From a bacterium (GTDB taxonomy: Bacteria > JAGOBX01), in the NCBI GenBank assembly GCA_029551925.1, contig JAKPEO010000089.1, forward strand, positions 1 through 36,215: a stretch of 36,215 nucleotides of DNA, given 5' to 3'. The notes under the pieces were generated by a model, which searched no databases, was not told the DNA's origin, and saw only the letters and a list, made by a program, of their open reading frames with translations. Position 1 is the stretch's first letter; each line of letters begins with the position of its first letter. Positions 10,777 to 18,270 of this stretch are shown here, in pieces. Made by a program: the position numbers and the translations under genes.

Positions 10777-12462
10777 TTATTCTACACCGTGTAAAACATT
10801 CAGCGCTTCGTCTAAACTTGTAATTCCGCGAATAATTTTATCAAACGCATCTTGTTTTAAGGTAAGCATTCCGGCATTAAGCGCAGCTTGTCTAATATTT
10901 TCAACTGATGCTTTATTAATGACTAATTTTTTAATTTCATCATTCATCTCTAAAATTTCAAATATTCCTGTTCTTCCTTTGTAGCCGGTATATTTACAGT
11001 TTTTGCAGCCGCGACTTGTATAAAAAATTAATTCTTCATTTTTCGCATATTTTTCAAATTCTTTGATAAATTCGCGCGGCGGCACAAATGTCTCGCGGCA
11101 GTCATTACACAGCATTCGCACGAGCCGCTGCGCTATGACCGCTTGTAAAGTCGAGGCAATTAAATACGGCTCAATTCCCATATTAATTAAACGTGTTAAT
11201 GAATCCGGCGCATTATTAGTATGCAAAGTGCTTAATACAAAATGACCGGTTAACGCTGACCGTATCGCTATTTCAGCGGTCTCTATATCGCGTATTTCGC
11301 CGACCATCATTATATCTGGATCCTGCCGCAAAATCGAGCGCAAGCCAGTAGCAAAAGTCAAACCGACACGCGGGTTAACTTCAATTTGAGAAATATTATT
11401 CAATTGATATTCTACTGGGTCTTCAATTGTAACAATATTTTTTTTAATAGAATCTAATTGCTGTATCGCCGCGTATAATGTCGTTGTTTTGCCGCTGCCA
11501 GTAGGTCCTGTAACTAATAAAATACCGGTGTTTTTTTTCAATAACTCTATTACGCGGTTATATGCTTCTTCATTTAATCCTAAATTTTCTAAACTACTGA
11601 GCATTTGCGTTTTGTCAAATAAACGCATTACTATCTTTTCGCCAAATATTGTAGGCGAAGTTGACACGCGTATATCAATATCTCTTTCGTTCACCTTTAA
11701 TTTTATTCGGCCGTCTTGCGGAATGCGTTTTTCAGATATATCAAGCCGCGCTAAAACTTTTATTCTTGAAATTATCGAAGATGTAAATTGCCGCGGCGGC
11801 GATTGAATTTCATACAATTGCCCGTCTATTCTGTATCTAATGCGCAATCTATTATGCTGCGGCTCTATATGAATGTCTGATGCGCGGTCAACTATTGCTT
11901 GCTCAATAATTAAATTCACAAGTTTTATTATCGGCGCTTCTTCAGCGGTTGTTTGTAAATCAATATATTCTTCTTCTTCAAATTCTGCTGTTATTTCTGA
12001 TTTCAAAGCATTGACTAATTCAGTCATCGAATCTTCAATGCCGAATAATTGACTTATCACGCCGCGTAATTTCGATTGAGATACCAGCACCGGCGAAATA
12101 TTGAGTCCTGTAATCTGTTTGAGTTCATCTATCAAATATAAATCAGTTGGATCAACCATTCCGACAGTGAGCATATTCTGAATTTTAAAAATAGGAATTA
12201 CATTATTAGTTCTAATAATTTCTTCTGGTATCAAATTTACAATATTTCGGTCAATCAGCGATACATTCAAATTTATATAAGGAATATTTATTCTTCGCGA
12301 AATTAGTCTGATTAATTCTTCTTCTTTGATTATATTTTCATCTTCTAAAATTTCAAAAATGTATTTCTGGCTACGGTCGTTCAGCGTTTTTAATTCAGAA
12401 TATTTAGCGTCGTCAATTACATTTTCTTCAAGCAAAATGTCTAATATTGTTAAATCATTCAT
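10777..12462 (-). CDS. pilB: Type IV pilus / type II secretion assembly ATPase
   Basis: A 561-residue cytoplasmic hexameric ATPase of the PilB/GspE family. An N-terminal T2SSE_N-type domain (about 1-150) precedes the motor domain. Seen motifs: Walker A GPTGSGKT at 319-326, the Asp box with IEDPVEYQ at about 347-353, Walker B in DPDIMMVGEIRD near 381-392, and the His box LSTLHTN at about 410-416. Two CxxC pairs (C452/C455 and C486/C489) form the zinc-binding element typical of extension ATPases and absent from PilT. The start ATG is one base beyond the stop of the response-regulator gene and the stop abuts pilC, so the three genes form one translational unit. All catalytic motifs look intact. 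Confidence 0.95.
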   Translation of the reverse strand: MNDLTILDILLEENVIDDAKYSELKTLNDRSQKYIFEILEDENIIKEEELIRLISRRINIPYINLNVSLIDRNIVNLIPEEIIRTNNVIPIFKIQNMLTVGMVDPTDLYLIDELKQITGLNISPVLVSQSKLRGVISQLFGIEDSMTELVNALKSEITAEFEEEEYIDLQTTAEEAPIIKLVNLIIEQAIVDRASDIHIEPQHNRLRIRYRIDGQLYEIQSPPRQFTSSIISRIKVLARLDISEKRIPQDGRIKLKVNERDIDIRVSTSPTIFGEKIVMRLFDKTQMLSSLENLGLNEEAYNRVIELLKKNTGILLVTGPTGSGKTTTLYAAIQQLDSIKKNIVTIEDPVEYQLNNISQIEVNPRVGLTFATGLRSILRQDPDIMMVGEIRDIETAEIAIRSALTGHFVLSTLHTNNAPDSLTRLINMGIEPYLIASTLQAVIAQRLVRMLCNDCRETFVPPREFIKEFEKYAKNEELIFYTSRGCKNCKYTGYKGRTGIFEILEMNDEIKKLVINKASVENIRQAALNAGMLTLKQDAFDKIIRGITSLDEALNVLHGVE

Positions 12463-12463
12463 A

Positions 12464-13330
12464 TTACTGCCATAATTCCTTTATTTCTTTTAATTGTTTT
12501 ATGTTGTCTGTAACATTCGATACAGTTGATTTTAATTCTGTATTTATTCCAGCAATAATATCGTCTAATGATTCAAAATTAATTTCAAAAATATATGAAT
12601 TATTATTTTTTGAAAATTTAGAAGTTTTATTTTTTAAAATTTCGATAATTTGATTGTCTAATTTTTCTAATATCTCAGGTTCTTCTATTTCCATTTTCAT
12701 TATAATTTTAGTTGAAGATTCTGCGAAATACGCGAATTTTAGATAAAATAATTTATCAGGATTAGCGTTTAAAATTAAGTCAGTCAATTCGCTAAATAAA
12801 TCTTCTATATATTGCAAAGTTTTTTTTGAAAGCGCATACATTTCAGTCAATTCAATAACTATTTCTCTTATTTTAGTTAAGCCGTCAAGATTATTTGGTA
12901 ATTTAAAGAGCACTGTGTTATTTTGACCGTATCTAATTTTCGGCGCGGGCTTTTCCGCGCGTTCAAGCAGCGCCTTCACGCGATTTATGACATTTGATAT
13001 GTCGAATGGTTTATAAATATATTCGTCTGCGCCGAGCGTAAAACCGGTTAATTTTGATTTTATCTCGCGTTTTGCTGTCAGCATTAAAACAGGAATTTTT
13101 TTTAGTTGCTCGTCTAATTTTATTTCGCGGCATAATTGATAGCCGTTTAATTTTGGCATCATTATATCTGTTATTATTAAATCAGGCTTCGGCTTTGTTG
13201 ACCGCAAATAATCAAGAGCATTTTCACCGTTTTCACATAATATTGTTTGCATTTTTTCTTTTTTTATACGCATATCCAATAACATTCTAATCGGCTTATC
13301 GTCTTCGGCAATCAAAATTAGTTTTTCCAT
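12464..13330 (-). CDS. Response regulator with C-terminal degenerate ATPase-like domain
   Basis: A 288-residue protein. The receiver domain (1-120) has the acidic pocket E9-D10-D11, phospho-acceptor D55 in ITDIMMPK, T85 and K107 in YKPF, so it should be phosphorylatable. The rest is not a known DNA-binding output. Residues about 145-245 (IREIVIELTEMYALSKK ... FSELTDLILNAN) resemble the helix and N-box of RsbW-type HATPase_c_2 domains, but the glycine boxes are not evident, so an inactive ATPase-like fold is only an inference. A short helical tail follows. It lies between the microcompartment gene and pilB, with a 1-nt gap to pilB, which suggests control of pilus or secretion activity by protein-protein contact. 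No Shine-Dalgarno was seen before the ATG. No histidine kinase is in the window. Confidence 0.82.
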   Translation of the reverse strand: MEKLILIAEDDKPIRMLLDMRIKKEKMQTILCENGENALDYLRSTKPKPDLIITDIMMPKLNGYQLCREIKLDEQLKKIPVLMLTAKREIKSKLTGFTLGADEYIYKPFDISNVINRVKALLERAEKPAPKIRYGQNNTVLFKLPNNLDGLTKIREIVIELTEMYALSKKTLQYIEDLFSELTDLILNANPDKLFYLKFAYFAESSTKIIMKMEIEEPEILEKLDNQIIEILKNKTSKFSKNNNSYIFEINFESLDDIIAGINTELKSTVSNVTDNIKQLKEIKELWQ

Positions 13331-13363
13331 AAAAAAAGCAAAATAATTTTAGAATAAAAATTT

Positions 13364-13918
13364 TTAAATAATCTCGCGATAAATTTCTTTGCGCGGACCG
13401 GGGATAATCACAGCATTTACTAATAATCCCTTCTCTTTTATAAATTCCTGAGCCGCTTCAACCGCCGCTTTGACATCCGCTACTGTCCCGGTCAGCGTGA
13501 AAAACGCTTTACCGCCTAATGCCATTGCTAATCGAACTTCAATTAACTGGACTTGTGCGGCTTTTACAGCGGCATCAGCACCTTCAATTAATGCGGCAAC
13601 TGAAAAACTCTCTACTATTCCGAGCGCATCAGGATTATCGATTACATTCATTCCGCGTATCGCTGGAAATACTGATTCGTGGACATTTGGGATAATCAAT
13701 GAATCAACAAGCGCAAAATCGGCAAATCTTCTACCAGCTTCAACGCTCGCTTTAACTGCGCCAACTTCGCCGCAAACTAATGTTATATGCTTGCCAGAAC
13801 ATATTGTGCGCGCAATTAATAATTCTACTTCCGCAGCTTTCAGCATTTCATCAGCTACAAGATAACCTTGCGCAATACTTGAAACTTCTATTAATCCAAT
13901 AGCATTTTGCATATCCAT
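13364..13918 (-). CDS. pduT: PduT-like tandem-BMC microcompartment shell protein with probable Fe-S site
   Basis: 184 residues with two BMC domains (about 5-88 and 96-180), the BMC-T architecture that forms pseudohexameric trimers in bacterial microcompartment shells. The sequence follows Salmonella PduT closely in layout (AIGLIE...ADEMLKAA...TICSGK; second half LGIVES...AALIEGAD...GEKG-like KEKGLL). C40 in TICSGK aligns with PduT C38, which with its trimer mates holds a 4Fe-4S cluster in the pore, so this subunit probably carries electrons across a shell. ATG at 13918 is chosen because GGAAAG ends 5 nt before it; the GTG 3 nt upstream overlaps that site. It sits 16 nt after pduS, the PduS-PduT pairing known from pdu loci. 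No other shell gene is present, so the rest of the compartment must be encoded elsewhere or be absent. Confidence 0.88.
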   Translation of the reverse strand: MDMQNAIGLIEVSSIAQGYLVADEMLKAAEVELLIARTICSGKHITLVCGEVGAVKASVEAGRRFADFALVDSLIIPNVHESVFPAIRGMNVIDNPDALGIVESFSVAALIEGADAAVKAAQVQLIEVRLAMALGGKAFFTLTGTVADVKAAVEAAQEFIKEKGLLVNAVIIPGPRKEIYREII

Positions 13919-13934
13919 CACTTTCCTTAAAAAT

Positions 13935-15269
13935 TTATTTCTTTATATGAATAAATTTATCAGTAATATTAACTACCTTTCCATTGATGCTTGAATGTAT
14001 CGCAGCGCCTAATTTGTCATCTGGCGTTTTGCCAATCATCTGCCCTTGTTTTACTGCATCGCCGATTTTTACAAGCGGCTGGCAAGCTGCGCCGATCTGC
14101 TGCGCTAATAAAATAAAGATTTCGTTCGGCTGAAATTTTATTTCTTCAAAATGCGCTGATACATCATAATCAGATAATTTCAATCTTTCGATTAATCGTT
14201 TTGTCGGCACTTTGCGAAATTCGCGCATCGGATGCGCTTTTAATTCCGCGCCTTCCGGCAATTTATATCTAATTCCTTGTTTTGCTAATTCGCGCTTTGA
14301 TATGCCGCAAGTTTCGCCGGGATACAATAATTCCGGACATGAAAATAATGTGCATAATTTACATTCAACGCATAATAACGAATATTTAGAATTTACCGTA
14401 TATTGTCCGCCTGTTAAACCCAATGACCGCATAACAGCGTGCGGTCTGACATCATGCCCTACTAAATAACGCGGACAAAATTCTGTGCAATACGAACACT
14501 GGTCGCACGCGCTTTTGCCGATTCTTTGAGTTGACTGCTGCGGCAATGTTTTTCTGATAATCAGCGGATGCTGCTTTGATAAAACTATATAACCGGCAGA
14601 TGTTTTGCTGACCGGAGTATTTTCGTCAAATACCACGCTGCCCATCATAGGACCGCCGTCAATAAATACCGGATCGCTAACTGTCACGCCGCCGGCGAAC
14701 GACAGTATATCTTTGATTCTTACACCAACCGGAACTTTTATAGTAATCGGCTTCTTAACTTCGCCGGTAATAGTCAAATATTTATAAATTACAGCTTCAT
14801 TATTTTTTACAGCGCGATGAATATTTATAAATGTCTCGCTATTTGATACTACGCACCCGACTTGTAATGGTATTCCAGCAGGCGGCACAATACGCTTTGT
14901 CACTTCATACACTAACACTACTTCGTCGCCAGACGGATAAACATCAGGTATAATCTCTACGCGGATACCTTTATATTTTTTTGAAATTTCTTGTAATTTC
15001 GGTATCGCTTCTTTATTTTTTGCTTTTAATGCTATTATGCCGGTTTTCGCGCCTGTTAATTCCATTGCGATATTTAAACCGCTTACCATTTCTTCCGGAT
15101 ATAAACGCATTACTTCTTTATCTTTATACAATAATGGTTCGCACTCTGCGCCATTAATTATTATTGTGTCAACGTTAGCGTTTAATTTCATATAAGTCGG
15201 AAAACCTGCGCCGCCCGCGCCTATTATTCCAGCATTTCTAATGATTTCTATTATTTTTTTCTTATCCAT
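13935..15269 (-). CDS. pduS: PduS-like flavin / 4Fe-4S oxidoreductase (RnfC-related)
   Basis: 444 residues. An N-terminal glycine-rich GAGGAGFPT (17-25) begins the Complex1_51K-like flavin/NADH fold. An SLBB-like region follows (about 165-225). Two 4Fe-4S sites are seen: C255, C258, C261, C265 and C300, C303, C306, C311. The C-terminus (about 385-444) is a barrel-sandwich domain (VKIGDAVKQGQMIGK). With the sandwich domain at the C-terminus rather than the N-terminus, this matches PduS rather than RnfC. In Salmonella PduS is a cobalamin reductase binding PduT. Here no cobalamin enzyme is nearby, and RnfD and RnfG are encoded just across the divergent promoter, so it might instead take the place of RnfC (inference). 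AAGAAGG precedes the ATG by about 9 nt. It is the second gene of the yajC operon. Confidence 0.88.
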   Translation of the reverse strand: MDKKKIIEIIRNAGIIGAGGAGFPTYMKLNANVDTIIINGAECEPLLYKDKEVMRLYPEEMVSGLNIAMELTGAKTGIIALKAKNKEAIPKLQEISKKYKGIRVEIIPDVYPSGDEVVLVYEVTKRIVPPAGIPLQVGCVVSNSETFINIHRAVKNNEAVIYKYLTITGEVKKPITIKVPVGVRIKDILSFAGGVTVSDPVFIDGGPMMGSVVFDENTPVSKTSAGYIVLSKQHPLIIRKTLPQQSTQRIGKSACDQCSYCTEFCPRYLVGHDVRPHAVMRSLGLTGGQYTVNSKYSLLCVECKLCTLFSCPELLYPGETCGISKRELAKQGIRYKLPEGAELKAHPMREFRKVPTKRLIERLKLSDYDVSAHFEEIKFQPNEIFILLAQQIGAACQPLVKIGDAVKQGQMIGKTPDDKLGAAIHSSINGKVVNITDKFIHIKK

Positions 15270-15294
15270 AATAAAAACCTTCTTATATAAAAAA

Positions 15295-15651
15295 TTATTT
15301 TTCGTCTTTTGCCAAAGGAGTATTGTCTTTAATTACACTCACAACTGATTTCAACATTTTCAATTTTACATTATTATCTACTTTTACATATACAACATCA
15401 TTTTCGATTTTGGCAATTTCGCCATAAATACCGCCGGATGTTATAACTTTATCGCCGACTTTTAAATTTTTCAACATTTCTTCGCGTTTTTTACGCTCTT
15501 TACGCTGCGGCATAAATACCATTAAATAAAAAACCGCAATAATAATTATAAAAGGGAATAACATTTCAAATACGCTCGGCTGGCGCGCCGCAGCTTGCTG
15601 CGCCGGCGCTTGACCAGCGGCATATACCACGCTTGCAAATAAATTCGTCAT
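15295..15651 (-). CDS. yajC: Preprotein translocase accessory subunit YajC
   Basis: 118 residues, the usual length for YajC. A short Ala/Gln-rich N-terminus precedes one membrane helix (about 27-46, LFPFIIIIAVFYLMVFMPQ) and then the family signature PQRKERKKREEMLKNLKVGDKV with the VTSGGIYGEI-like segment. YajC joins SecDF to stimulate Sec translocation. SecD and SecF usually follow but are absent here; the next gene is pduS, 25 nt downstream. It is the first gene of the minus-strand operon, about 32 nt downstream of a predicted start site from TTGACA-N17-TAAAAT, with GGAG ahead of the ATG. Confidence 0.93.
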   Translation of the reverse strand: MTNLFASVVYAAGQAPAQQAAARQPSVFEMLFPFIIIIAVFYLMVFMPQRKERKKREEMLKNLKVGDKVITSGGIYGEIAKIENDVVYVKVDNNVKLKMLKSVVSVIKDNTPLAKDEK

Positions 15652-15689
15652 TTTAAATTATACTCCATAAAATAAATTTTAAAAAATAT

Positions 15690-15718
15690 ATTTTATCATA
15701 AATTTATAATCTTGTCAA
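15690..15718 (-). promoter_or_regulatory. Promoter of the yajC-pduST-pil operon
   Basis: On the minus strand, TTGACA (15718-15713), a 17-base spacer and TAAAAT (15695-15690) make a near-consensus sigma70-type promoter. Transcription should start near 15683, about 32 nt before yajC. Confidence 0.75.
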
Positions 15719-15740
15719 TTTATAAAATAAAAATTGACAA
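15712..15740. promoter_or_regulatory. Inverted repeat covering both -35 boxes of the divergent promoters
   Basis: TTGTCAATTT (15712-15721) and AAATTGACAA (15731-15740) are perfect 10-base inverted repeats separated by 9 bases. Each arm contains the -35 box of one promoter. It may be a shared operator, or simply a mirror-image promoter pair. Confidence 0.6.
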
Positions 15741-15762
15741 TTCATTTTTTTGATACTAAAAT
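15734..15762 (+). promoter_or_regulatory. Promoter of the porGD-rnfDG operon
   Basis: TTGACA (15734-15739), 17 bases, TAAAAT (15757-15762). The predicted start site near 15769 leaves only about 4 bases before the porG ATG at 15773, so the message is nearly leaderless. The TTG at 15734 is in frame with porG but is the -35 box and not a start codon. Confidence 0.75.
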
Positions 15763-15772
15763 TCCAAAGAAT

Positions 15773-16366
15773 ATGGATACTAAAAATTTAGTCGAACTAA
15801 TTTTTATAGGACGCGGCGGGCAGGGAATAGTAACAGCCGCGCAATTAGCGGGCGCCGCAGCTTTCAAAACTGGAATAAAAGATGTTAATATCGCTCCTTT
15901 TTTCGGAGCTGAACGTCGCGGCGCGCCTGTTGAAGCATATCTGCGGCTCGCAAATCAAAAAATAAATATCTATTCGAATATCGAACAAGCGGATATTTTT
16001 ATTTTATTTGATGATTCGCTGCTTAATAATATAAGTCAAAGACGAGTAAAGCATAATCAAACAAAATTATTAATTAATTCCGCTGATGCGGAGATATATA
16101 AAAAATTGGAATATTATAAAGAATTTTCAGAAATCGCAATTATTAATGCTACAAATATCGCTAAATCTATAAATCTATATGTCGGCGGCGCTTTGATTAT
16201 AAACACCGCGCTAATTGGCGCATTAGCGAAATTTACTGATTTGTATGATTCATCGGCAATTGAAAAAACTTTTATAGAGACATTCGGTCAAAAAAATTCT
16301 CAAAAAAATATTGAAGCTGCGAAAATTTCATTTAACGAACTTAAAATTATAAAAATTACGGAATAA
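15773..16366 (+). CDS. porG: 2-oxoacid:ferredoxin oxidoreductase, gamma subunit
   Basis: 197 residues from the ATG at 15773, matching the family length of about 180-200. The N-terminal GRGGQGIVTAAQLAG motif is the family signature, followed by FFGAERRGAPVEAYLR. The gamma subunit is part of pyruvate- or ketoisovalerate-type oxidoreductases that oxidise 2-oxoacids to acyl-CoA with reduction of ferredoxin. Delta follows after 4 bases, but the catalytic alpha and beta (TPP-binding) subunits are not in the window. The substrate cannot be read from gamma. The start is fixed by the promoter lying immediately upstream and by the family N-terminus. No Shine-Dalgarno is evident. Confidence 0.88.
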   Translation: MDTKNLVELIFIGRGGQGIVTAAQLAGAAAFKTGIKDVNIAPFFGAERRGAPVEAYLRLANQKINIYSNIEQADIFILFDDSLLNNISQRRVKHNQTKLLINSADAEIYKKLEYYKEFSEIAIINATNIAKSINLYVGGALIINTALIGALAKFTDLYDSSAIEKTFIETFGQKNSQKNIEAAKISFNELKIIKITE

Positions 16367-16370
16367 TAAA

Positions 16371-16646
16371 ATGAAAAAAGATGTAGATAAAATATTGGCT
16401 ATTAGCAAACCGTCAATAGGCGAAGCTGGCTTGACCGGCGGCTGGCGTATAGAAAAACCCGAACTCGATAAAACTAAATGTATAGCCGCTGTGAAAAATA
16501 AAATCGTATGTCAATTATGCTGGGTATATTGTCCGGAAGCGGCTATAAAACGCGGCGCGCCGCCGGAAATAAATTATGACTATTGCAAGGGCTGCGGCAT
16601 CTGCGCAGAAGAATGCCCGAATAAAGCAATAAAAATGATAGAATAA
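16371..16646 (+). CDS. porD: 2-oxoacid:ferredoxin oxidoreductase, delta (2x4Fe-4S ferredoxin) subunit
   Basis: 91 residues. A short N-terminal segment typical of PorD (GGWRIEKPELDKTKC) leads to two ferredoxin-type clusters: C43 region with CQLCWVYCPE, and CKGCGICAEECPN. The delta subunit passes electrons from the TPP/Fe-S core to external ferredoxin. It is translated directly after porG and followed 28 bases later by rnfD. Without alpha and beta alongside, either those subunits are encoded elsewhere or gamma/delta has been recruited for another electron-transfer role (inference). Confidence 0.9.
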   Translation: MKKDVDKILAISKPSIGEAGLTGGWRIEKPELDKTKCIAAVKNKIVCQLCWVYCPEAAIKRGAPPEINYDYCKGCGICAEECPNKAIKMIE

Positions 16647-16674
16647 ATTTTTTTATAGGGGATTACGCGCTATT

Positions 16675-17670
16675 ATGTTTGAAGTAACATCTTCTCCACA
16701 TATACAAAAACACGAAACAGTAAGATGCGTAATGCGCGATGTTTTGCTCGCATTAATGCCGGCGGCATTTGTCGCTGTATTAGTTTTTGGATTGCGGGCA
16801 TTATATACAATGCTGCTGACTACCGCGTTTTGCATAATTTTTGAATATATTTTTAATCATTTAATTTTGAAAAAGAAAACTATAAATGATTTATCAGCGG
16901 CAGTGACTGGTTTGTTATTAGCAATGAATCTTCCGTCGAATGCGCCGTGGTGGATTATGGCAATTGGCGCATTTGTAGCGATTGTAATTGCGAAAATATC
17001 ATTTGGCGGATTAGGCAATAATCCTTTTAACCCCGCGTTAGTCGGCAGAGTCGTGTTATTAATATCCTGGCCTTCTATAATGACTACTTGGCAAAAGCCG
17101 CAAATAATTTTGTCAATAAAAGAATTATTTTCAAATTTTGATGTTGTTACAGCTGCTACGCCTTTATCTATTTTGCAAGAGCGCGGTGTAACAGAATTAA
17201 TGAAAACCGACCATTTATATGCAAAATTATTTTTTGGATATTGCGGCGGCAGTTTAGGCGAAATATCGGCATTTGCTTTGATTATCGGCGGAATATATTT
17301 ATTTATGCGCGGACATATAACTTGGCATATACCATTGACATTTATTGGCTCTGTTTTTTTGATTGGACTAATATTTCATATTTCCGATCCTGCGCGATAC
17401 GCTGATCCGATTTTTCATATTTTATCTGGCGGCGTGATGCTAGGCGCTATTTTTATGGCTACTGATATGGTCACTAGTCCATTAACGAATAAAGGTATGA
17501 TAATATTTGGTATCGGCTGCGGAATAATTACAATGATTATCAGATTATTTGGCGCTTATCCAGAAGGCGTGTCTTTTTCTATTTTAATAATGAACGCATT
17601 TACTCCGCTGATTGATAAATTAACAGCGCCGCAGCGTTACGGCTTTACCAAAAAAATAGGAGGAAAATAA
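16675..17670 (+). CDS. rnfD: Electron-transport complex subunit RnfD
   Basis: 331 residues, polytopic (about ten membrane segments), the usual length for RnfD/NqrB-type proteins. Family features seen: NLPSNAPWW, GGLGNNPFNPALVGR, DVVTAATPL with T162 as the likely covalent FMN attachment residue, MATDMVTSPLTNKG, and YPEGVSFSILIMNAFTPLID near the end. In Rnf the subunit carries electrons through the inner membrane in ferredoxin:NAD oxidoreduction coupled to Na+ or H+ movement. It lies between porD and rnfG. RnfC, E, A and B are not encoded here. Confidence 0.93.
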   Translation: MFEVTSSPHIQKHETVRCVMRDVLLALMPAAFVAVLVFGLRALYTMLLTTAFCIIFEYIFNHLILKKKTINDLSAAVTGLLLAMNLPSNAPWWIMAIGAFVAIVIAKISFGGLGNNPFNPALVGRVVLLISWPSIMTTWQKPQIILSIKELFSNFDVVTAATPLSILQERGVTELMKTDHLYAKLFFGYCGGSLGEISAFALIIGGIYLFMRGHITWHIPLTFIGSVFLIGLIFHISDPARYADPIFHILSGGVMLGAIFMATDMVTSPLTNKGMIIFGIGCGIITMIIRLFGAYPEGVSFSILIMNAFTPLIDKLTAPQRYGFTKKIGGK

Positions 17671-18267
17671 ATGAAATCAATAATCACATTATTATTAATA
17701 TGCTTAATTTCAGCGATTTCATTAACATATATTAATCAACTTACGGCAAAACAGCGTTCAGAAAATCAAAATAAAAAATTGCAAGAAGCGAAGAAAAATG
17801 TGCTGTCAGATGAAATAAAAAATAAAATGGCAAGTATAAGCGAAGCAATTGAAATTGAAAATGTCAAGGTTTATAAAGTATTAGACGCGCAGGGCGGCAA
17901 ACTTGCAATAATCGCGGAATTTAGCGGACAGGGATTTGCAGGCGATATTAAATTATTAGCTGCTATTGATAATGATTATAAAGTATTAGGACTAAAACCA
18001 TTATCGCACAGCGAGACGCCCGGGTTAGGCGCAAAAATCGAAGAAGTGAATTCGAGTATCGCTCAAAAAATAAAACAAACTAATAAATTAGTGGACGAAA
18101 AAAAACCTTGGTTTTGCGAACAATTTAAAGGATTAGGTATTGAAAAATTAAAATTAAAAAAAGAAGGCGGAGAAATTGACGCTATCACAGCTTCGACTAT
18201 TACCTCGCGCGCTGTGACTAATGCAGTATCTAAAACAATTGAAGTCATAAAATCAAAAGGACTATAA
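17671..18267 (+). CDS. rnfG: Electron-transport complex subunit RnfG (FMN-binding)
   Basis: 198 residues. One N-terminal membrane anchor (about 3-22) is followed by the periplasmic FMN-binding domain. SHSETPGLGAKI (112-123) and DAITASTITS (170-179) match RnfG/NqrC. T176 is the probable phosphoester FMN attachment site; the usual SGAT is TAST here. Its start directly follows the rnfD stop, with a strong AGGAGG inside the rnfD end, so the two are coupled. After rnfG the operon goes to queF instead of rnfE/A/B. Confidence 0.92.
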   Translation: MKSIITLLLICLISAISLTYINQLTAKQRSENQNKKLQEAKKNVLSDEIKNKMASISEAIEIENVKVYKVLDAQGGKLAIIAEFSGQGFAGDIKLLAAIDNDYKVLGLKPLSHSETPGLGAKIEEVNSSIAQKIKQTNKLVDEKKPWFCEQFKGLGIEKLKLKKEGGEIDAITASTITSRAVTNAVSKTIEVIKSKGL

Positions 18268-18270
18268 AAA

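Noticed and set aside
13364-15269. A complete propanediol or ethanolamine microcompartment locus
   Set aside because: Only the PduS and PduT homologues are here; no diol dehydratase, aldehyde dehydrogenase, BMC-H or pentamer gene occurs in the window.
15734-15775. TTG at 15734 as the porG start
   Set aside because: It is the -35 hexamer of a near-consensus promoter, and the ATG at 15773 gives the standard family N-terminus.
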